Below, piece by piece: positions 53,512 to 63,636 of a stretch of DNA of 64,000 nt (the first letter of the stretch is position 1; each line of letters starts with the position of its first letter). A program made the position numbers and the translations under genes. The DNA is from Sulfitobacter mediterraneus. Its GTDB lineage: Bacteria > Pseudomonadota > Alphaproteobacteria > Rhodobacterales > Rhodobacteraceae. A model generated the notes under the pieces. That model was not told where the DNA came from. It was given only the letters and a program-made list of their open reading frames with translations, and searched no databases. The DNA is taken from positions 62,001 through 126,000 of the forward strand of contig NZ_QBKU01000001.1 of the NCBI RefSeq assembly GCF_003054325.1. The letters run 5' to 3'.

Positions 53512-54614
53512 GAGAACGTCTTTCTTGGATCAAAAGCATCGCGGATGCCTTCAAAAATGAACACCAACAGCGACAGCATGATCGCAAAGGTAAAGAACGC
53601 GGTGAAGGCCAACCAAGGCGCTTGCAGGTTCTGTTTGGCCTGCAAGGTCAGCTCGCCCAACGACGGGGCGGAGGAGGGCAGGCCAAAGCCGAGGAAATCC
53701 AGAACCGCCAGCGTGCTGATGGTGCCCGTGATGATAAAGGGCAGCATCGTCAGCGTTGCGACCATCGCATTGGGCAACATGTGGCGGAACATGATCGTAA
53801 CATTCCCGACACCCAGCGCCCGCGCCGCGCGCACGTATTCAAGGTTCCGCGCCCGCAAAAACTCGGCCCGCACCACGCCCACAAGGGACATCCAGCCGAA
53901 CAGCACCATCAGGAACACCAACAGCCAGAAACTGCGCCCCAGAATGGCGAACATGATGATGATCACGTAGATCTGCGGGGTGGAGGACCAAATCTCGATG
54001 ATCCGTTGAAAGATCAGATCGACCCAACCGCCAAAGAAACCCTGAACCGCCCCTGCAATCACCCCAATGACAGAGGCCAGCCCGGTCACAATCAGAGTGA
54101 ACAGGATCGACAGGCGGAAACCATGGATCACCCGCGCCAGCACATCGCGCTTTGTGCCATCCGTGCCCAGCCAGTTTTGTTCATTCGGCGGCAAAGGCGC
54201 TGCGCCGGGGCGATCGACAGCGGTGTTGAACGAATAGGGAATAATTGGCCAGATCGCCCAGCCTTTCGCGATCTCTTCCCCATCGATCACCCCATCCTGG
54301 GCGTCTTCGATTAGGGTATCGGGATCATCAAAACAGGCCTCAAGTCCGCCCGTTTCGATCAGGCATTTCACCTCGGGGTCGCGATAGATCGCCTCGGTCT
54401 GGAAATCGCCGCCAAACTCTGTCTCGGGATAAAAATTGAAGATCGGCGTGTAGTAGTCGCCGCGATAATTCACGAGGATCGGTTTGTCGTTGGCGACAAA
54501 CTCGGCAAACAGGGAGATCCCGAACAGCACCGCAAAGATCCAGAGCGACCAATAGGCGCGGCGGTTGCGGGTGAAGTTGCGCCAGCGGCGTTGGTTCAGG
54601 GGGGACAGGGCCAT
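53508..54614 (-). CDS. yejE: Peptide ABC transporter permease YejE
   Basis: 368-residue OppC-type permease. A long N-terminal periplasmic insertion (about 45-150, with RDPEVKCLIETGGLEACFDDPD) precedes the core with five or six helices; the EAA loop is YVRAARALGVGNVTIMFRHMLPN. The N-terminal insertion is a YejE feature. It shares its boundary base with yejB. Confidence 0.93.
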   Translation of the reverse strand: MALSPLNQRRWRNFTRNRRAYWSLWIFAVLFGISLFAEFVANDKPILVNYRGDYYTPIFNFYPETEFGGDFQTEAIYRDPEVKCLIETGGLEACFDDPDTLIEDAQDGVIDGEEIAKGWAIWPIIPYSFNTAVDRPGAAPLPPNEQNWLGTDGTKRDVLARVIHGFRLSILFTLIVTGLASVIGVIAGAVQGFFGGWVDLIFQRIIEIWSSTPQIYVIIIMFAILGRSFWLLVFLMVLFGWMSLVGVVRAEFLRARNLEYVRAARALGVGNVTIMFRHMLPNAMVATLTMLPFIITGTISTLAVLDFLGFGLPSSAPSLGELTLQAKQNLQAPWLAFTAFFTFAIMLSLLVFIFEGIRDAFDPRKTFS

Positions 54615-55705
54615 CAGCCTTCCCTCCGCTCAAAATCAATGCGTGGATCAACCAGCACATACATCAGATCAGACAGGATTCCGACCAACAGCCCGATAAG
54701 CCCAAAGATAAACAATGATCCGAACACAATCGGATAATCCCGCGCCACCGTCGCCTCGAACGCAAGACGGCCAAGCCCATCAAGGCTAAAGATCGTTTCG
54801 ATGATCAGAGAACTGCCAAAGAACACCCCGATGAACACCGCCGGAAAACCCGCGATCACAATCAACATCGCATTGCGGAACACATGGCCATACAACACCT
54901 TGCTTTCGCTCAGGCCCTTGGCCCGCGCCGTCATGACATAGTGTTTCTTGATCTCGTCGAGAAAGCTGTTCTTGGTCAGCAGCGTCAGCGTGGCAAAGGC
55001 GCTGATGGTCGAGGCCAGCACCGGCAAGGTGATGTGCCAGAAATAATCACCAATCTTGCCCAGCAGGCTGAGCTGATCAAAATTGTCTGAGGTCAGGCCG
55101 CGCAATGGGAAGATTTGCCAATACGATCCGCCAGCAAAGAGCACCAGCAGCAGGATCGCGAACAGAAAACCGGGGATCGCATAGGCCGCGATGATCGCGC
55201 CGGACGTCCAAGTATCAAACCGGCTGCCGTCGCGCACCGCTTTGCGGATGCCCAGCGGAATCGAGATCATGTAAGCAATGAGTGTAGACCATAGGCCCAG
55301 CGTGATCGACACCGGCAGCTTTTCCTTGATCAGGTCAATCACACTGATGGATCGGAAATAACTCTCGCCAAAATCAAAGCGCATGTAGTTCCACATCATA
55401 TTGATAAAGCGTTCGACGGGCGGTTTGTCGAAACCGAACTCTTTTTCCAGTTCCGCGATAAATTCCGGCGGCAGGCCGCGCGCACCCACATAGGTACTGT
55501 CAGACGCATTATCTATCGGATCGGCACCAGCGTCGGAGTTTGACCCGGCAAACCCGCCAAACACATCACCGCCGCCCTGCGCACGGGCAATGGCCTGTTC
55601 AACCGGACCGCCCGGCACAAACTGCGCCAGTGTAAAGTTGATCAGCATGATCCCCAGCAAGGTCGGGATGATCAAAAGCAACCGTCGAAGAATATATGCG
55701 CCCAT
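54614..55705 (-). CDS. yejB: Peptide ABC transporter permease YejB
   Basis: 363-residue OppB-type permease with six helices. N terminus [24 protein letters not shown] loop [25 protein letters not shown]. The YejB-specific insertion of about 30 residues after the first helix ([21 protein letters not shown]) is present. It sits 9 bases after yejA. Confidence 0.93.
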   Translation of the reverse strand: MGAYILRRLLLIIPTLLGIMLINFTLAQFVPGGPVEQAIARAQGGGDVFGGFAGSNSDAGADPIDNASDSTYVGARGLPPEFIAELEKEFGFDKPPVERFINMMWNYMRFDFGESYFRSISVIDLIKEKLPVSITLGLWSTLIAYMISIPLGIRKAVRDGSRFDTWTSGAIIAAYAIPGFLFAILLLVLFAGGSYWQIFPLRGLTSDNFDQLSLLGKIGDYFWHITLPVLASTISAFATLTLLTKNSFLDEIKKHYVMTARAKGLSESKVLYGHVFRNAMLIVIAGFPAVFIGVFFGSSLIIETIFSLDGLGRLAFEATVARDYPIVFGSLFIFGLIGLLVGILSDLMYVLVDPRIDFERREG

Positions 55706-55714
55706 GGCTGCGGC

Positions 55715-57643
55715 TTACCTCAATGCACCAGAGGTGCGCAATGCAGCGGCTTTTTCTGGATTGTACCACCAAAAGTCGAGGTAACCCAAACCATAGGCAG
55801 GGATCTCTTCTGGATGTTCATACTGGTCGTAATAGGCCACCCAATGGCTGTCGTTGTACCAGACCGGGATCATGATCAGTTCGTGCCGCAATGCGCGATC
55901 AATTGCCATCACCGCAGCGGTTTCTTCCTCGCGGGTTTGGGCCGCCAGCGACACCTCGATCAATTCATCCACCAGTTTGCTGGCCACGCCTGCCGGGTTA
56001 AACAGGGAATAGCTTGCAGCCTCGGAGCCGAAATACTGCGCCAGCCCTGTCCCAGTGCCAAGAAACGCAGGGTAGTTTTCATAAATCAGGTCATAGTCAC
56101 GATCCCGCCGACGTGCGGTGAATTGCGAGCTATCGACTTTCTCCAGTTTGGCGTCGATGCCAAAGGCCTGAAGGTTAGACACAAAATTCTCGATCACGGC
56201 AGTGATGGTGGCGGAACTGGCAGAATTGAACAGGAAGTTGAGCGACAGCGGCTCACCTTGCGCGTTGACCCGTTTGCCATCTGTGACCGTCCAGCCGGCC
56301 TCTTCCAGCAGCTTACCAGCCCGGCGGGCGTTGCGGCGGTCAAACAAACGGTCCGCCTTGGAGGTATGCGGCAGGCGCACGTCCTCACTTAGCATCTCTG
56401 GCGGAACCAGATCGCCCAGTTCTTGCAGCAATGCCAGTTCGGCCCCCTCCGGGGTGCCTTTGGCCATCAGGGGCGTGTCCTGCGTGAAAGAGGCGCGCTG
56501 TTTGAACAACCCGTATTGCAGCGATTCATTGGTCCATTCAAAATTGAACGCCAATGAGACCGCCTCGCGCACGCGCTTATCCAACAAATTCTCGCTTGCC
56601 AAATTGAAGACGATGCCAGTGGAAGTCGGCGGTTGCCCGTCTGGCAGCTCTTTCTTGACCACCTGCCCGCGTTCGACCTTGGGGAAATCATAGCCCGCCG
56701 CCCATTTCTTGGAATCAGATTCGCGGCGGAATGTGTATTCGCCCGCCTTGAATGCCTCAAACGACGCGGTGTCATCGCTGAAGATCTCAAGGCGGATGGT
56801 GTCAAAATTGTTTCGGCCCTGATTGATCGGCAGGTCTTTGCCCCAATAATCGGGGTTCCGTTCAAGCACGATCCGGCGGGTCAGATCCACGTCCTTGATC
56901 ACATAGGGGCCAGAGCCGGGCGGCGATGTAAGCCAGGAATCCTTGAGGCCAACACCATTCTTTTCCATCCATTCCTTGGGCCATGCTGGCACACCGCCGA
57001 CCTGCTCGATCAGACTGCGGCGCGAGATACCGTCGGCGAAGTAAAATTTGATGGTGTGGTCGTCGATCACCTCAACCTTGGGAATGCGTTTGCGCACCGC
57101 ATCAGCATAGGATTTCAGCCCCTCGTCGAGCAGCAGGTTGTGGGAAAATGCGATGTCGTGCGCTGTCACCGGCGCCCCATCGGAAAACCGCGCCTCGGGC
57201 CGCATGCGGAAAATGACCCATGATTTGTCTTCGGGATATTCGACCGTTTCACACAGCAAGCAGTAAGCTTCGGAATATTGATCCGCAGGCAGTCCATCAG
57301 AGGGGGCCTCGCCCAACAGGCTTTCATAGCCAAAGATTGAGAACAGATGCGCCCGGCCTTTGCCGGAATAGGGGTTCATCGAATCCAGCGATCCAACAAA
57401 GGCAATGGCCAGGTCGCCACCCTTAGGGGCGTCTGGGTTCACATAGTCAAAATGCGGATAGTCGGCCGGATAAGACAGATCGCCATAAAAGGAATAGCCA
57501 TGGCTGACGGTGGTATCTGCATCCTGCGCCCGGACCGCCCCGGCCATGATGGCCCCAACCCCAAGTGACAACAGCGCAGTCCAGTTCATCCAGCTTTTCA
57601 TGGGCAGGGTTCGGGCGGCGGTGCGGGTCTTGGGTCTGGTCAT
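55715..57643 (-). CDS. yejA: Peptide ABC transporter substrate-binding protein YejA
   Basis: 642-residue family 5 binding protein. A basic N-terminal extension runs into a signal segment (WTALLSLGVGAIMAGAVRAQD). The mature protein opens GYSFYGDLSYPADYPHFDYVNPDAPKGG, the YejA hallmark. The ATG at 57643 is favoured by AAGAGG 8-9 bases upstream; the first at 57652 is nearer to it. It leads yejABEF, a complete transporter. Confidence 0.93.
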   Translation of the reverse strand: MTRPKTRTAARTLPMKSWMNWTALLSLGVGAIMAGAVRAQDADTTVSHGYSFYGDLSYPADYPHFDYVNPDAPKGGDLAIAFVGSLDSMNPYSGKGRAHLFSIFGYESLLGEAPSDGLPADQYSEAYCLLCETVEYPEDKSWVIFRMRPEARFSDGAPVTAHDIAFSHNLLLDEGLKSYADAVRKRIPKVEVIDDHTIKFYFADGISRRSLIEQVGGVPAWPKEWMEKNGVGLKDSWLTSPPGSGPYVIKDVDLTRRIVLERNPDYWGKDLPINQGRNNFDTIRLEIFSDDTASFEAFKAGEYTFRRESDSKKWAAGYDFPKVERGQVVKKELPDGQPPTSTGIVFNLASENLLDKRVREAVSLAFNFEWTNESLQYGLFKQRASFTQDTPLMAKGTPEGAELALLQELGDLVPPEMLSEDVRLPHTSKADRLFDRRNARRAGKLLEEAGWTVTDGKRVNAQGEPLSLNFLFNSASSATITAVIENFVSNLQAFGIDAKLEKVDSSQFTARRRDRDYDLIYENYPAFLGTGTGLAQYFGSEAASYSLFNPAGVASKLVDELIEVSLAAQTREEETAAVMAIDRALRHELIMIPVWYNDSHWVAYYDQYEHPEEIPAYGLGYLDFWWYNPEKAAALRTSGALR

Positions 57644-57749
57644 CAGGCGCATCCTCTTGATCGCAAATCACGTTTGTCGCTTGATGTAAGCTAAAGTGCG
57701 GCCATGCCAAGTTACAAGTTGCGATTATGTGACTGGCTGCCCCTCGCAC

Positions 57750-57775
57750 AAAAAAGGCCGCCCAATGGGCGGCCT
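57750..57775 (-). terminator. Terminator after the cytochrome c gene
   Basis: On the minus strand AGGCCGCCC-ATT-GGGCGGCCT, a perfect 9-bp stem, is followed by six T residues. It ends the transcript of the CycM gene, 23 bases after its stop, upstream of yejA. Confidence 0.92.
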
Positions 57776-57797
57776 CTCGTCCCCAAAAGGGATCAAA

Positions 57798-58298
57798 TCA
57801 GTTTGCGATGCTTTGCAAATAGGCAATCACGTTTGCGCGGTCTGTTGGTTTTTTCAGACCGGCGAAACCCATTGTGGTGCCCGGCGCATAGTTTTTTGGG
57901 CTCTCAAGGAAACCGCTCAGGTTTTCTGGGGTCCAAGCGCCTTCCAAACCGGTCAAAGCGCCGGAATAACCAAACCCATCAACAGCTGCGATGTCGCGGT
58001 CGACAACAGCATAAAGGTGCGGACCAACTGCATTCACACCGTCTTCGACTTTGTGACAGGCTGTGCATTTCTTGAACACTTTGGCGCCCTTGTCGACATC
58101 GGCTTCGGCCATCATGGCGGCAAAGTCGATTTCTTCTTCTGGCTCTGCCTCGCCACCGGCAACTTCAATCACATAGGACTGTTCGCCATGCGCTTCGGCA
58201 TGATAAATCTCTTCGGCCGCCCATTTGCCCAGAAGCAGGATCAGCCACGCGCCAAACAGGCCGCCGGCAATTTTGGTCAGTGTCATTGTATCGAACAT
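57798..58298 (-). CDS. cycM: Membrane-anchored cytochrome c (cy/CycM type)
   Basis: 166 residues. An uncleaved anchor (about 7-24, LTKIAGGLFGAWLILLLGKW) is followed by an acidic linker (EAEPEEEIDF) and a class I cytochrome c domain with CTACH (Cys78, Cys81, His82) and the sixth ligand Met143 (GTTMGFAGL). It carries electrons from cytochrome bc1 to terminal oxidase at the periplasmic side of the membrane. Start chosen at MFDTMTLTK; a frame extends upstream. Confidence 0.92.
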   Translation of the reverse strand: MFDTMTLTKIAGGLFGAWLILLLGKWAAEEIYHAEAHGEQSYVIEVAGGEAEPEEEIDFAAMMAEADVDKGAKVFKKCTACHKVEDGVNAVGPHLYAVVDRDIAAVDGFGYSGALTGLEGAWTPENLSGFLESPKNYAPGTTMGFAGLKKPTDRANVIAYLQSIAN

Positions 58299-58426
58299 GG
58301 CATAGGTCCAGTGTTTTGGTATCAAGCGTCGTTTTGCGCGTATCTATTGCTTTCCCTTGTCGCAAGCAAGGTGTAGTTACCGCGACCATTCGCCCATCCT
58401 CCGATATTTTACAACGGATTGCGTTC

Positions 58427-59269
58427 ATGAGTGCCAAAACCACCCCCCGTATCGCCTTTCAAGGTGCCTTGGGTGCCTACAGCCACGAGGCCTGCCAGCA
58501 GGCCCGGCCCGAGATGATTCCCGTGCCATGCCTCACATTCGAAGAGGTGATCCGCGCAGTGAAAGAAGGCCATGCCGATCTGGCGATGCTGCCGGTGGAG
58601 AACACGACCTATGGACGGGTTGCCGATATTCACAGGTTGCTGCCGGAAAGCGGCCTGCACATTGTCGGAGAGGCCTTTGTCCGCGTGCGCATTGCGCTGA
58701 TGGCCAAGCCGGGAGTGAAGCTGGAGGACATCAAACATGTCCGCGCCCATCTGGTCTTGCTGCCTCAAGCCCGGACGTTCCTAAATGCCCATGGCATCAC
58801 CTCTGAACCGGCTGCCGACAGCGCAGGCGCAGCGGCAGATCTGGCAGCCTCGGACTGCATGACCGAAGGCGTGTTGGCCAGCGAGGTCGCAGCAGACATT
58901 CACGGGCTTGAGGTTCTGGCGCGGGATATTGAAGATCTTGACCACAACACCACGCGTTTTTTGCTGATGTCGCCCGAAATCGACGAAAGCCGCCGAGGTG
59001 ACAAAATGCTGACGACCTTCATCTTTGAGGTCCGCAACATTCCTGCTGCTTTGTACAAAGGTATGGGCGGGTTTGCGACCAACGGCGTGAACATGACCAA
59101 GCTGGAAAGCTATATGGTCGGCGGGTCTTTCACCGCGACGCAGTTTTATGCAGACATTGAAGGCCATCCAGAAGACCCACCCGTGCAGCGGGCGCTTGAG
59201 GAATTGGATTACTTCACCAACATGCTTGAGATCCTTGGGGTATACCCTGCTGATGCAGATCGCGGCTGA
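58427..59269 (+). CDS. pheA: Prephenate dehydratase
   Basis: 280 residues, monofunctional PheA. Catalytic domain about 5-185: RIAFQGALGAYSHEAC, MLPVENTTYGRV, and the TRF-type motif NTTRFLLM; regulatory ACT domain follows (FIFEVRNIPAALYKGMGGFATNGVNMTKLESY). It converts prephenate to phenylpyruvate and should be inhibited by phenylalanine. The chorismate mutase it needs is encoded apart at 9541. ATG at 58427 is chosen because the RIAFQGA motif comes right after. Confidence 0.95.
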   Translation: MSAKTTPRIAFQGALGAYSHEACQQARPEMIPVPCLTFEEVIRAVKEGHADLAMLPVENTTYGRVADIHRLLPESGLHIVGEAFVRVRIALMAKPGVKLEDIKHVRAHLVLLPQARTFLNAHGITSEPAADSAGAAADLAASDCMTEGVLASEVAADIHGLEVLARDIEDLDHNTTRFLLMSPEIDESRRGDKMLTTFIFEVRNIPAALYKGMGGFATNGVNMTKLESYMVGGSFTATQFYADIEGHPEDPPVQRALEELDYFTNMLEILGVYPADADRG

Positions 59270-59272
59270 TCG

Positions 59273-60073
59273 TCAGAGGGTCAGCACAAGCGGACAATGG
59301 TCTGAGACTTCCGGTGTGTAGATCACGTCAAATTCCGCGGTCCCGTCATAACCGCGCACCAACATGTAATCCGCAAACCGGCCCGGTTTGAGATACTGCG
59401 CGGTGCGGGTGCCGGGAAAACTGCGGGATGTCACCAATTCTTCAAACCCGGCTTGCCGCATCAAGGCCAGCGTTTCGCTTTCCGGCTCAACGTTGAAATC
59501 GCCGCCGATCACAGCGATGTCATCCGCCTGCACGACGCTGTCAAACAGCGCCAGCATAGCCTGCGCCTGCGCTTTGCGTTCCGCCGTATCCATCTTGCCC
59601 CGCAAATCGCGCAACCCGTGCATATGCCCGACCGTCACGCTGCGGCCCATTTCATGGTCATGAACCCGCACCACATGGGCACTGCGCGATCGCGGGTGAT
59701 CGCCGTAGCCGTCTGTGCCGTAGGTCTTGTGCACAAAACCTTGCGCCTGACCGATCACAGGCAAATCACGGCTGACGAAGGTTGCCAGCCCCCATTGGGA
59801 CGGCACAGATGTATCACCATCCCACAGAACGCCCTGCGCGGCGGGGCAAAAGCTGGCAGCATGGGAGGGCAGAACAGCATAAACATCAGCAAAGAAATTC
59901 GCCCGCTGCGGCAAGACATGATCGCCGTCACGGTAGGTCAACTCTGGCTCTGAGGTTGCCGGGCTGTGCACCACCTCTTGCAGACACAAGATGTCTGGCT
60001 GTTCATGTGTTAGATAAGGCAAAAGCGCATCATGCATCTTGCCGCCCCAACCATTCAGACAGATGATTTTCAT
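59273..60073 (-). CDS. Endonuclease/exonuclease/phosphatase-family protein
   Basis: 266 residues. EEP-fold residues: NGWGG at the start, DILCLQEV (metal-binding Glu near 34), HMHGL, IGGDFNVEPES (catalytic Asp/Asn near 194-196), and SDHCPLVLTL (catalytic His, final). Substrate could be nucleic acid or a phospholipid/inositol phosphate; undecided. It converges with pheA, 3 bases between stops. Confidence 0.88.
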   Translation of the reverse strand: MKIICLNGWGGKMHDALLPYLTHEQPDILCLQEVVHSPATSEPELTYRDGDHVLPQRANFFADVYAVLPSHAASFCPAAQGVLWDGDTSVPSQWGLATFVSRDLPVIGQAQGFVHKTYGTDGYGDHPRSRSAHVVRVHDHEMGRSVTVGHMHGLRDLRGKMDTAERKAQAQAMLALFDSVVQADDIAVIGGDFNVEPESETLALMRQAGFEELVTSRSFPGTRTAQYLKPGRFADYMLVRGYDGTAEFDVIYTPEVSDHCPLVLTL

Positions 60074-60118
60074 CGGTTTTGCCCTCGGATCAACGGCACA
60101 GATTGCGGTGGCCAGATC

Positions 60119-60586
60119 TCAGGCCTGCTTGAGATACCGCTCTTCCATAGTGGTGGCATATCCGGCCACCCTCAGTTTGTATTTCTTTGTCAGTGACGAT
60201 TTGGCCAACTTGAGCGATTGCACAAACAAACGTGCGCTGAGGTTCTTTGGCTTGATCTCAAGTTCAACCCTGATCCGGGTCCTGGAGCGCGACAATGCAA
60301 TCAGTTCAAAGCGCATTTCCCCGGTCAGCCCCGGCGAGGTGCTGTGAACGACCATCTCATTGGGGCGATCAAACTGCACCATTTCAACCTGCATTTCGCG
60401 GCGTTTTCCGCGCAACTCAAACACAGCGTGCCATTGCATCCCGATGCCGGGCTCATCCAAACGATCCACGCGCCGCACGTCCGCACCGCGCCGCATCGCT
60501 GCCCGTTCAAAGTTTTCAAAGTCGCACAACATCGCAAAAACCGCATCAATCGGAGCTTCGACGTCTTCTCGTGTTGAAAACTTCAT
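60119..60586 (-). CDS. SRPBCC-fold protein
   Basis: 155 residues from MKFSTREDVEAPIDAVFAMLCDFENFERAAMRRG, a START/Bet v1-like ligand-binding or aromatase-type opening. Further segments GMQWHAVFELRGKRREM and SLTGEM-like strands fit. Function unknown. A CtrA-like box lies 35 bases upstream of its ATG. Confidence 0.8.
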   Translation of the reverse strand: MKFSTREDVEAPIDAVFAMLCDFENFERAAMRRGADVRRVDRLDEPGIGMQWHAVFELRGKRREMQVEMVQFDRPNEMVVHSTSPGLTGEMRFELIALSRSRTRIRVELEIKPKNLSARLFVQSLKLAKSSLTKKYKLRVAGYATTMEERYLKQA

Positions 60587-60620
60587 CGGTCTGCCTTGTC
60601 TCTTCGCCAACTTGTCTGCG

Positions 60621-60635
60621 TTAACGTTCGTTTAA
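60621..60635. promoter_or_regulatory. Candidate CtrA box upstream of the SRPBCC gene
   Basis: TTAA-CGTTCGT-TTAA, flanked by C to give TTAAC...TTAAC, fits the full CtrA consensus. It lies between the nudC stop and the SRPBCC start. It is the second such site in the window. Confidence 0.55.
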
Positions 60636-60645
60636 CACATTCACC

Positions 60646-61614
60646 TCAATCCAGCGTATCCGCAAGCCAATTTTCCAGTAGGAAATGTGCGATTGCCCCC
60701 TTGCGTGCAGGCAAGAGCTTGGGGTGGTTTCCGGCGAAAACATCCATCATATCTTCGCGGCTCACCCAAAGCGCATCCTCAATTTCCACCGGATCAATGG
60801 TGATCTTGTCATCAAGAGCTTCACCTTGGCAGCCAAACATTAACGAAGCCGGAAAAGGCCAGGGTTGGCTGGCAAGATAACTGACTGCCCCCACCGGCAC
60901 GCCTGCCTCTTCGAACACTTCGCGGCGCACGGCCGCTTCAAGCGTCTCACCCGGTTCCACAAATCCTGCCAGCAAGGAATACATCCCCTCCGGCCAACCC
61001 GGCGAGCGGCCCATGAGCACCGAATTGCCATGGGTGATCAGCATGATCACAACAGGGTCCGTGCGCGGGAAATGCGAGGCGTTGCAGGCCGGGCAAGTCC
61101 GCTGCCAGCCGCCATGTGTGATGTCAGAAGCCACACCGCAAACCGCGCAGAACCCGTGAATGTCATGCCAGCCAATGATCGCCTTACCGGTCGCGGCCAG
61201 TTCCGCATCACGGGGCGATAGCCATGTCATAACGCGCCGCAATTCGTAAAACCCCATGCTGTCGGGCAGGGTCGGGTGGCGCTGTTCGGAGGGGTCAAGG
61301 AAGGCGCCCAGGGATGCCTCATCAAGGCCCTCAGGTACCCAAGGCGACAGATCGAATGCAAACCGCGGCCCGCCATCTTCGCGGCCCAAAAGGATCGGAT
61401 CGGCCTCTGCTTCGGTCAAAACCGCGTGATCCATCGGTAACCGAACCAGTTGCGAAGGTCGTTCTGGCGAGATCAACACCTTACCCCGCCAAAACAGGAT
61501 CGCGCGGGCATCTGGATGCTGGCGCGCCTCGGTCAAAGCTTTGGGATCGCTGCGAATTTCACCAGCACGGTCCAAGGCAGACCCGCCAAAGGTCACCTTC
61601 TCTGCATTCTTCAT
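60646..61614 (-). CDS. nudC: NAD+ diphosphatase NudC
   Basis: 322 residues. A zinc ribbon with Cys156/159 and Cys174/177 (CAVC...CPAC) precedes the Nudix box GFVEPGETLEAAVRREVFEEAGV (218-240); SQPWPFPASLMFG is the NADH pyrophosphatase-specific motif. The enzyme cleaves NAD(H) and can remove NAD caps from RNA. The start at MKNAEKVTFGG is preferred to an upstream in-frame ATG. Confidence 0.94.
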   Translation of the reverse strand: MKNAEKVTFGGSALDRAGEIRSDPKALTEARQHPDARAILFWRGKVLISPERPSQLVRLPMDHAVLTEAEADPILLGREDGGPRFAFDLSPWVPEGLDEASLGAFLDPSEQRHPTLPDSMGFYELRRVMTWLSPRDAELAATGKAIIGWHDIHGFCAVCGVASDITHGGWQRTCPACNASHFPRTDPVVIMLITHGNSVLMGRSPGWPEGMYSLLAGFVEPGETLEAAVRREVFEEAGVPVGAVSYLASQPWPFPASLMFGCQGEALDDKITIDPVEIEDALWVSREDMMDVFAGNHPKLLPARKGAIAHFLLENWLADTLD

Positions 61615-61770
61615 CCCGTGCTCCCGCTGACAATCACTCTGCTCAATGCATAGGAATGCACCATGGTCAGCCCAAGGGCAATCGGATGCTGTCACTTGAC
61701 GAAGTTGTGAGAGCTATGCACAACTCAATCTTTAGTGGATTAAATCAACTTGTTTTACCGGTGGGCGTGT

Positions 61771-63606
61771 ATGACCGCTTTTGACACAGCATTCTCCGCG
61801 CCGCCCCTCGGCCCGGATGACCACAGGGCTCCGACAGTCGGTCTTCGGATTCTGGCCACCACGGACCTGCATCTGCAATTGCACGGCTATGACTACAACG
61901 CCAACACCCAAGGGCGGCATTTTGGCTTGGCCGGACTTGCGCCTCAGATCCGCGAGGCCCGCGCCGAGGCACAGCGAAAGGGGATGGCCTGCCTCCTGTT
62001 TGACAACGGCGATGTCTTGCAAGGTGGTGCATTGGGCGCTTTCCTCGCGGCGCAGCCTGTCACGGACAAACATCCACTGGTCCAAGCCCTGAACACCATC
62101 GGCTACGATGCCATCGGGGTTGGCAATCACGATCTGGATTTTGGCCTGCCCTATCTCAATGCAATTGCTGATCATCTGGAAATGCCAATGATCGCCAGCA
62201 ATCTGCGAGGATCGGCGGCATCGACCATTCAACGCAGTGCAATCATAAATGTGACCGCGCCCTCATGCGGGTCAAATCCTGCCGTTCCACTTAAGGTAGG
62301 CGCAATCTCTATCTTGCCGCGCGGCACGGATCAATGGAACGCCAATGTCCTGTCAGGACATGCGACGGTACAAGATTATCACAAGATCATCCACCGCGCG
62401 GTCCCTGCCCTGCGCAGCGCCGGTGCAGATGTGATTGTCCTATTGGCGCACCTGGGTAGTGCCGAATTTCACTCCGAAACTGGGGCAAACCTTGCCATTG
62501 CCTCGATTCCCGGAATCGATGCTGTGGTTTTGGGCCATACCCATGAAACATTCCCACCGTCACCAAGCGCATGCGACCAAAACAGCCCCGCAGGCCGGAT
62601 CGGCGGGCGCCCAGCGATCATGCCCGGGCATCACGGATCACATCTGGGGGTGCTGGACATCACGCTGCAATCAGGCACCGATCATCGTTGGCGCGTCTGC
62701 GCCCATCAAGCCGAATTGCGGGAGAACAAATCAGCGCCCTGCAAGAACCTGTTGTCCGCCTCAGCGCAGATGCATGGCTTGGTCCGGCGCCATCAGGAAG
62801 AGCCGATTGGGCAGCTAGATCACCGGGTACACAACTACTTTTCCTTTGCCGCGCCCACGCAGACCTGCGCCTTGCTTGCCAAGGCCAAACGGGCCGCCAT
62901 CACGGATCAGTTGCGCGGCAGCGCAAATGCTGAATTGCCCTTGGTTGTTGCCGTTTCGGCCCAAACCGCTGGCGGGCGCAACGGCGCCGAAAACTTTGTG
63001 GATATTGCGCCCGGCCCATTTCTCCGGCGCGATCTGACCGCGCTTTGCCCACATGACAATGAGATCTGGGCGCTGCGTGCGACAGGCCGCGATATTCGCG
63101 GGTGGCTTGAACACGCAGCAACGGTGTTTCGGACCTTGCAACCGGACAAGCCGGATCAGATGTTGCTGCATCCCGGCACCGCCCCCTTTCATTTTCTCAC
63201 AATGTTCGGCCTGCACTACGCGATTGATCCGGCAAAGCCTGTCGGCAATCGGATCAGCAAGCTGCGCTGTGATCACGGCCCTTTGCTGGCATCGGATGCT
63301 GTTGTTCTGGTCACAGACCAGTTCCGTGCGGGCGGCGGCGGTGGATACCCTGCTTTTGATGCGCAAAGCGTGCTTGTCCGCCATGACGTGTCACTACATA
63401 GCGCCGTGGAAAACATGACCAGCCATGATGGTCTCGCACGTGATCCGTGGAAACGCCCTTGGGCGTTAAAAACATCAGTCCCTGCAAAGGCGATTTTGCA
63501 AACCGCGCCACGGGCAAAACCATACCTGCATGAGATCGCGCATCTGAACCCGACGGAATGCGGCATATCGGAAGAGGGCTTTTTGCAAATACGCCTGTCG
63601 CTCTGA
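61771..63606 (+). CDS. 5'-nucleotidase/2',3'-cyclic phosphodiesterase-like protein (CpdB family)
   Basis: 611 residues. N-terminal metallophosphatase domain: LATTDLHLQLHGYDY (Asp32, His34), DNGDVLQGG, GNHDLDFG, GHTHETFP. The C-terminal nucleotide-binding domain includes GGRNGAENFVDI and DQFRAGGGGGYPAF, typical of CpdB. CpdB proteins are normally exported, yet this N terminus (MTAFDTAFSAPPLGPDD) has no signal peptide, so location is uncertain. A TTG at 61750 would add 7 residues, again without a signal. Confidence 0.85.
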   Translation: MTAFDTAFSAPPLGPDDHRAPTVGLRILATTDLHLQLHGYDYNANTQGRHFGLAGLAPQIREARAEAQRKGMACLLFDNGDVLQGGALGAFLAAQPVTDKHPLVQALNTIGYDAIGVGNHDLDFGLPYLNAIADHLEMPMIASNLRGSAASTIQRSAIINVTAPSCGSNPAVPLKVGAISILPRGTDQWNANVLSGHATVQDYHKIIHRAVPALRSAGADVIVLLAHLGSAEFHSETGANLAIASIPGIDAVVLGHTHETFPPSPSACDQNSPAGRIGGRPAIMPGHHGSHLGVLDITLQSGTDHRWRVCAHQAELRENKSAPCKNLLSASAQMHGLVRRHQEEPIGQLDHRVHNYFSFAAPTQTCALLAKAKRAAITDQLRGSANAELPLVVAVSAQTAGGRNGAENFVDIAPGPFLRRDLTALCPHDNEIWALRATGRDIRGWLEHAATVFRTLQPDKPDQMLLHPGTAPFHFLTMFGLHYAIDPAKPVGNRISKLRCDHGPLLASDAVVLVTDQFRAGGGGGYPAFDAQSVLVRHDVSLHSAVENMTSHDGLARDPWKRPWALKTSVPAKAILQTAPRAKPYLHEIAHLNPTECGISEEGFLQIRLSL

Positions 63607-63636
63607 CGCTTGCGCTTGCTGCGGCGGCGTCCTATA

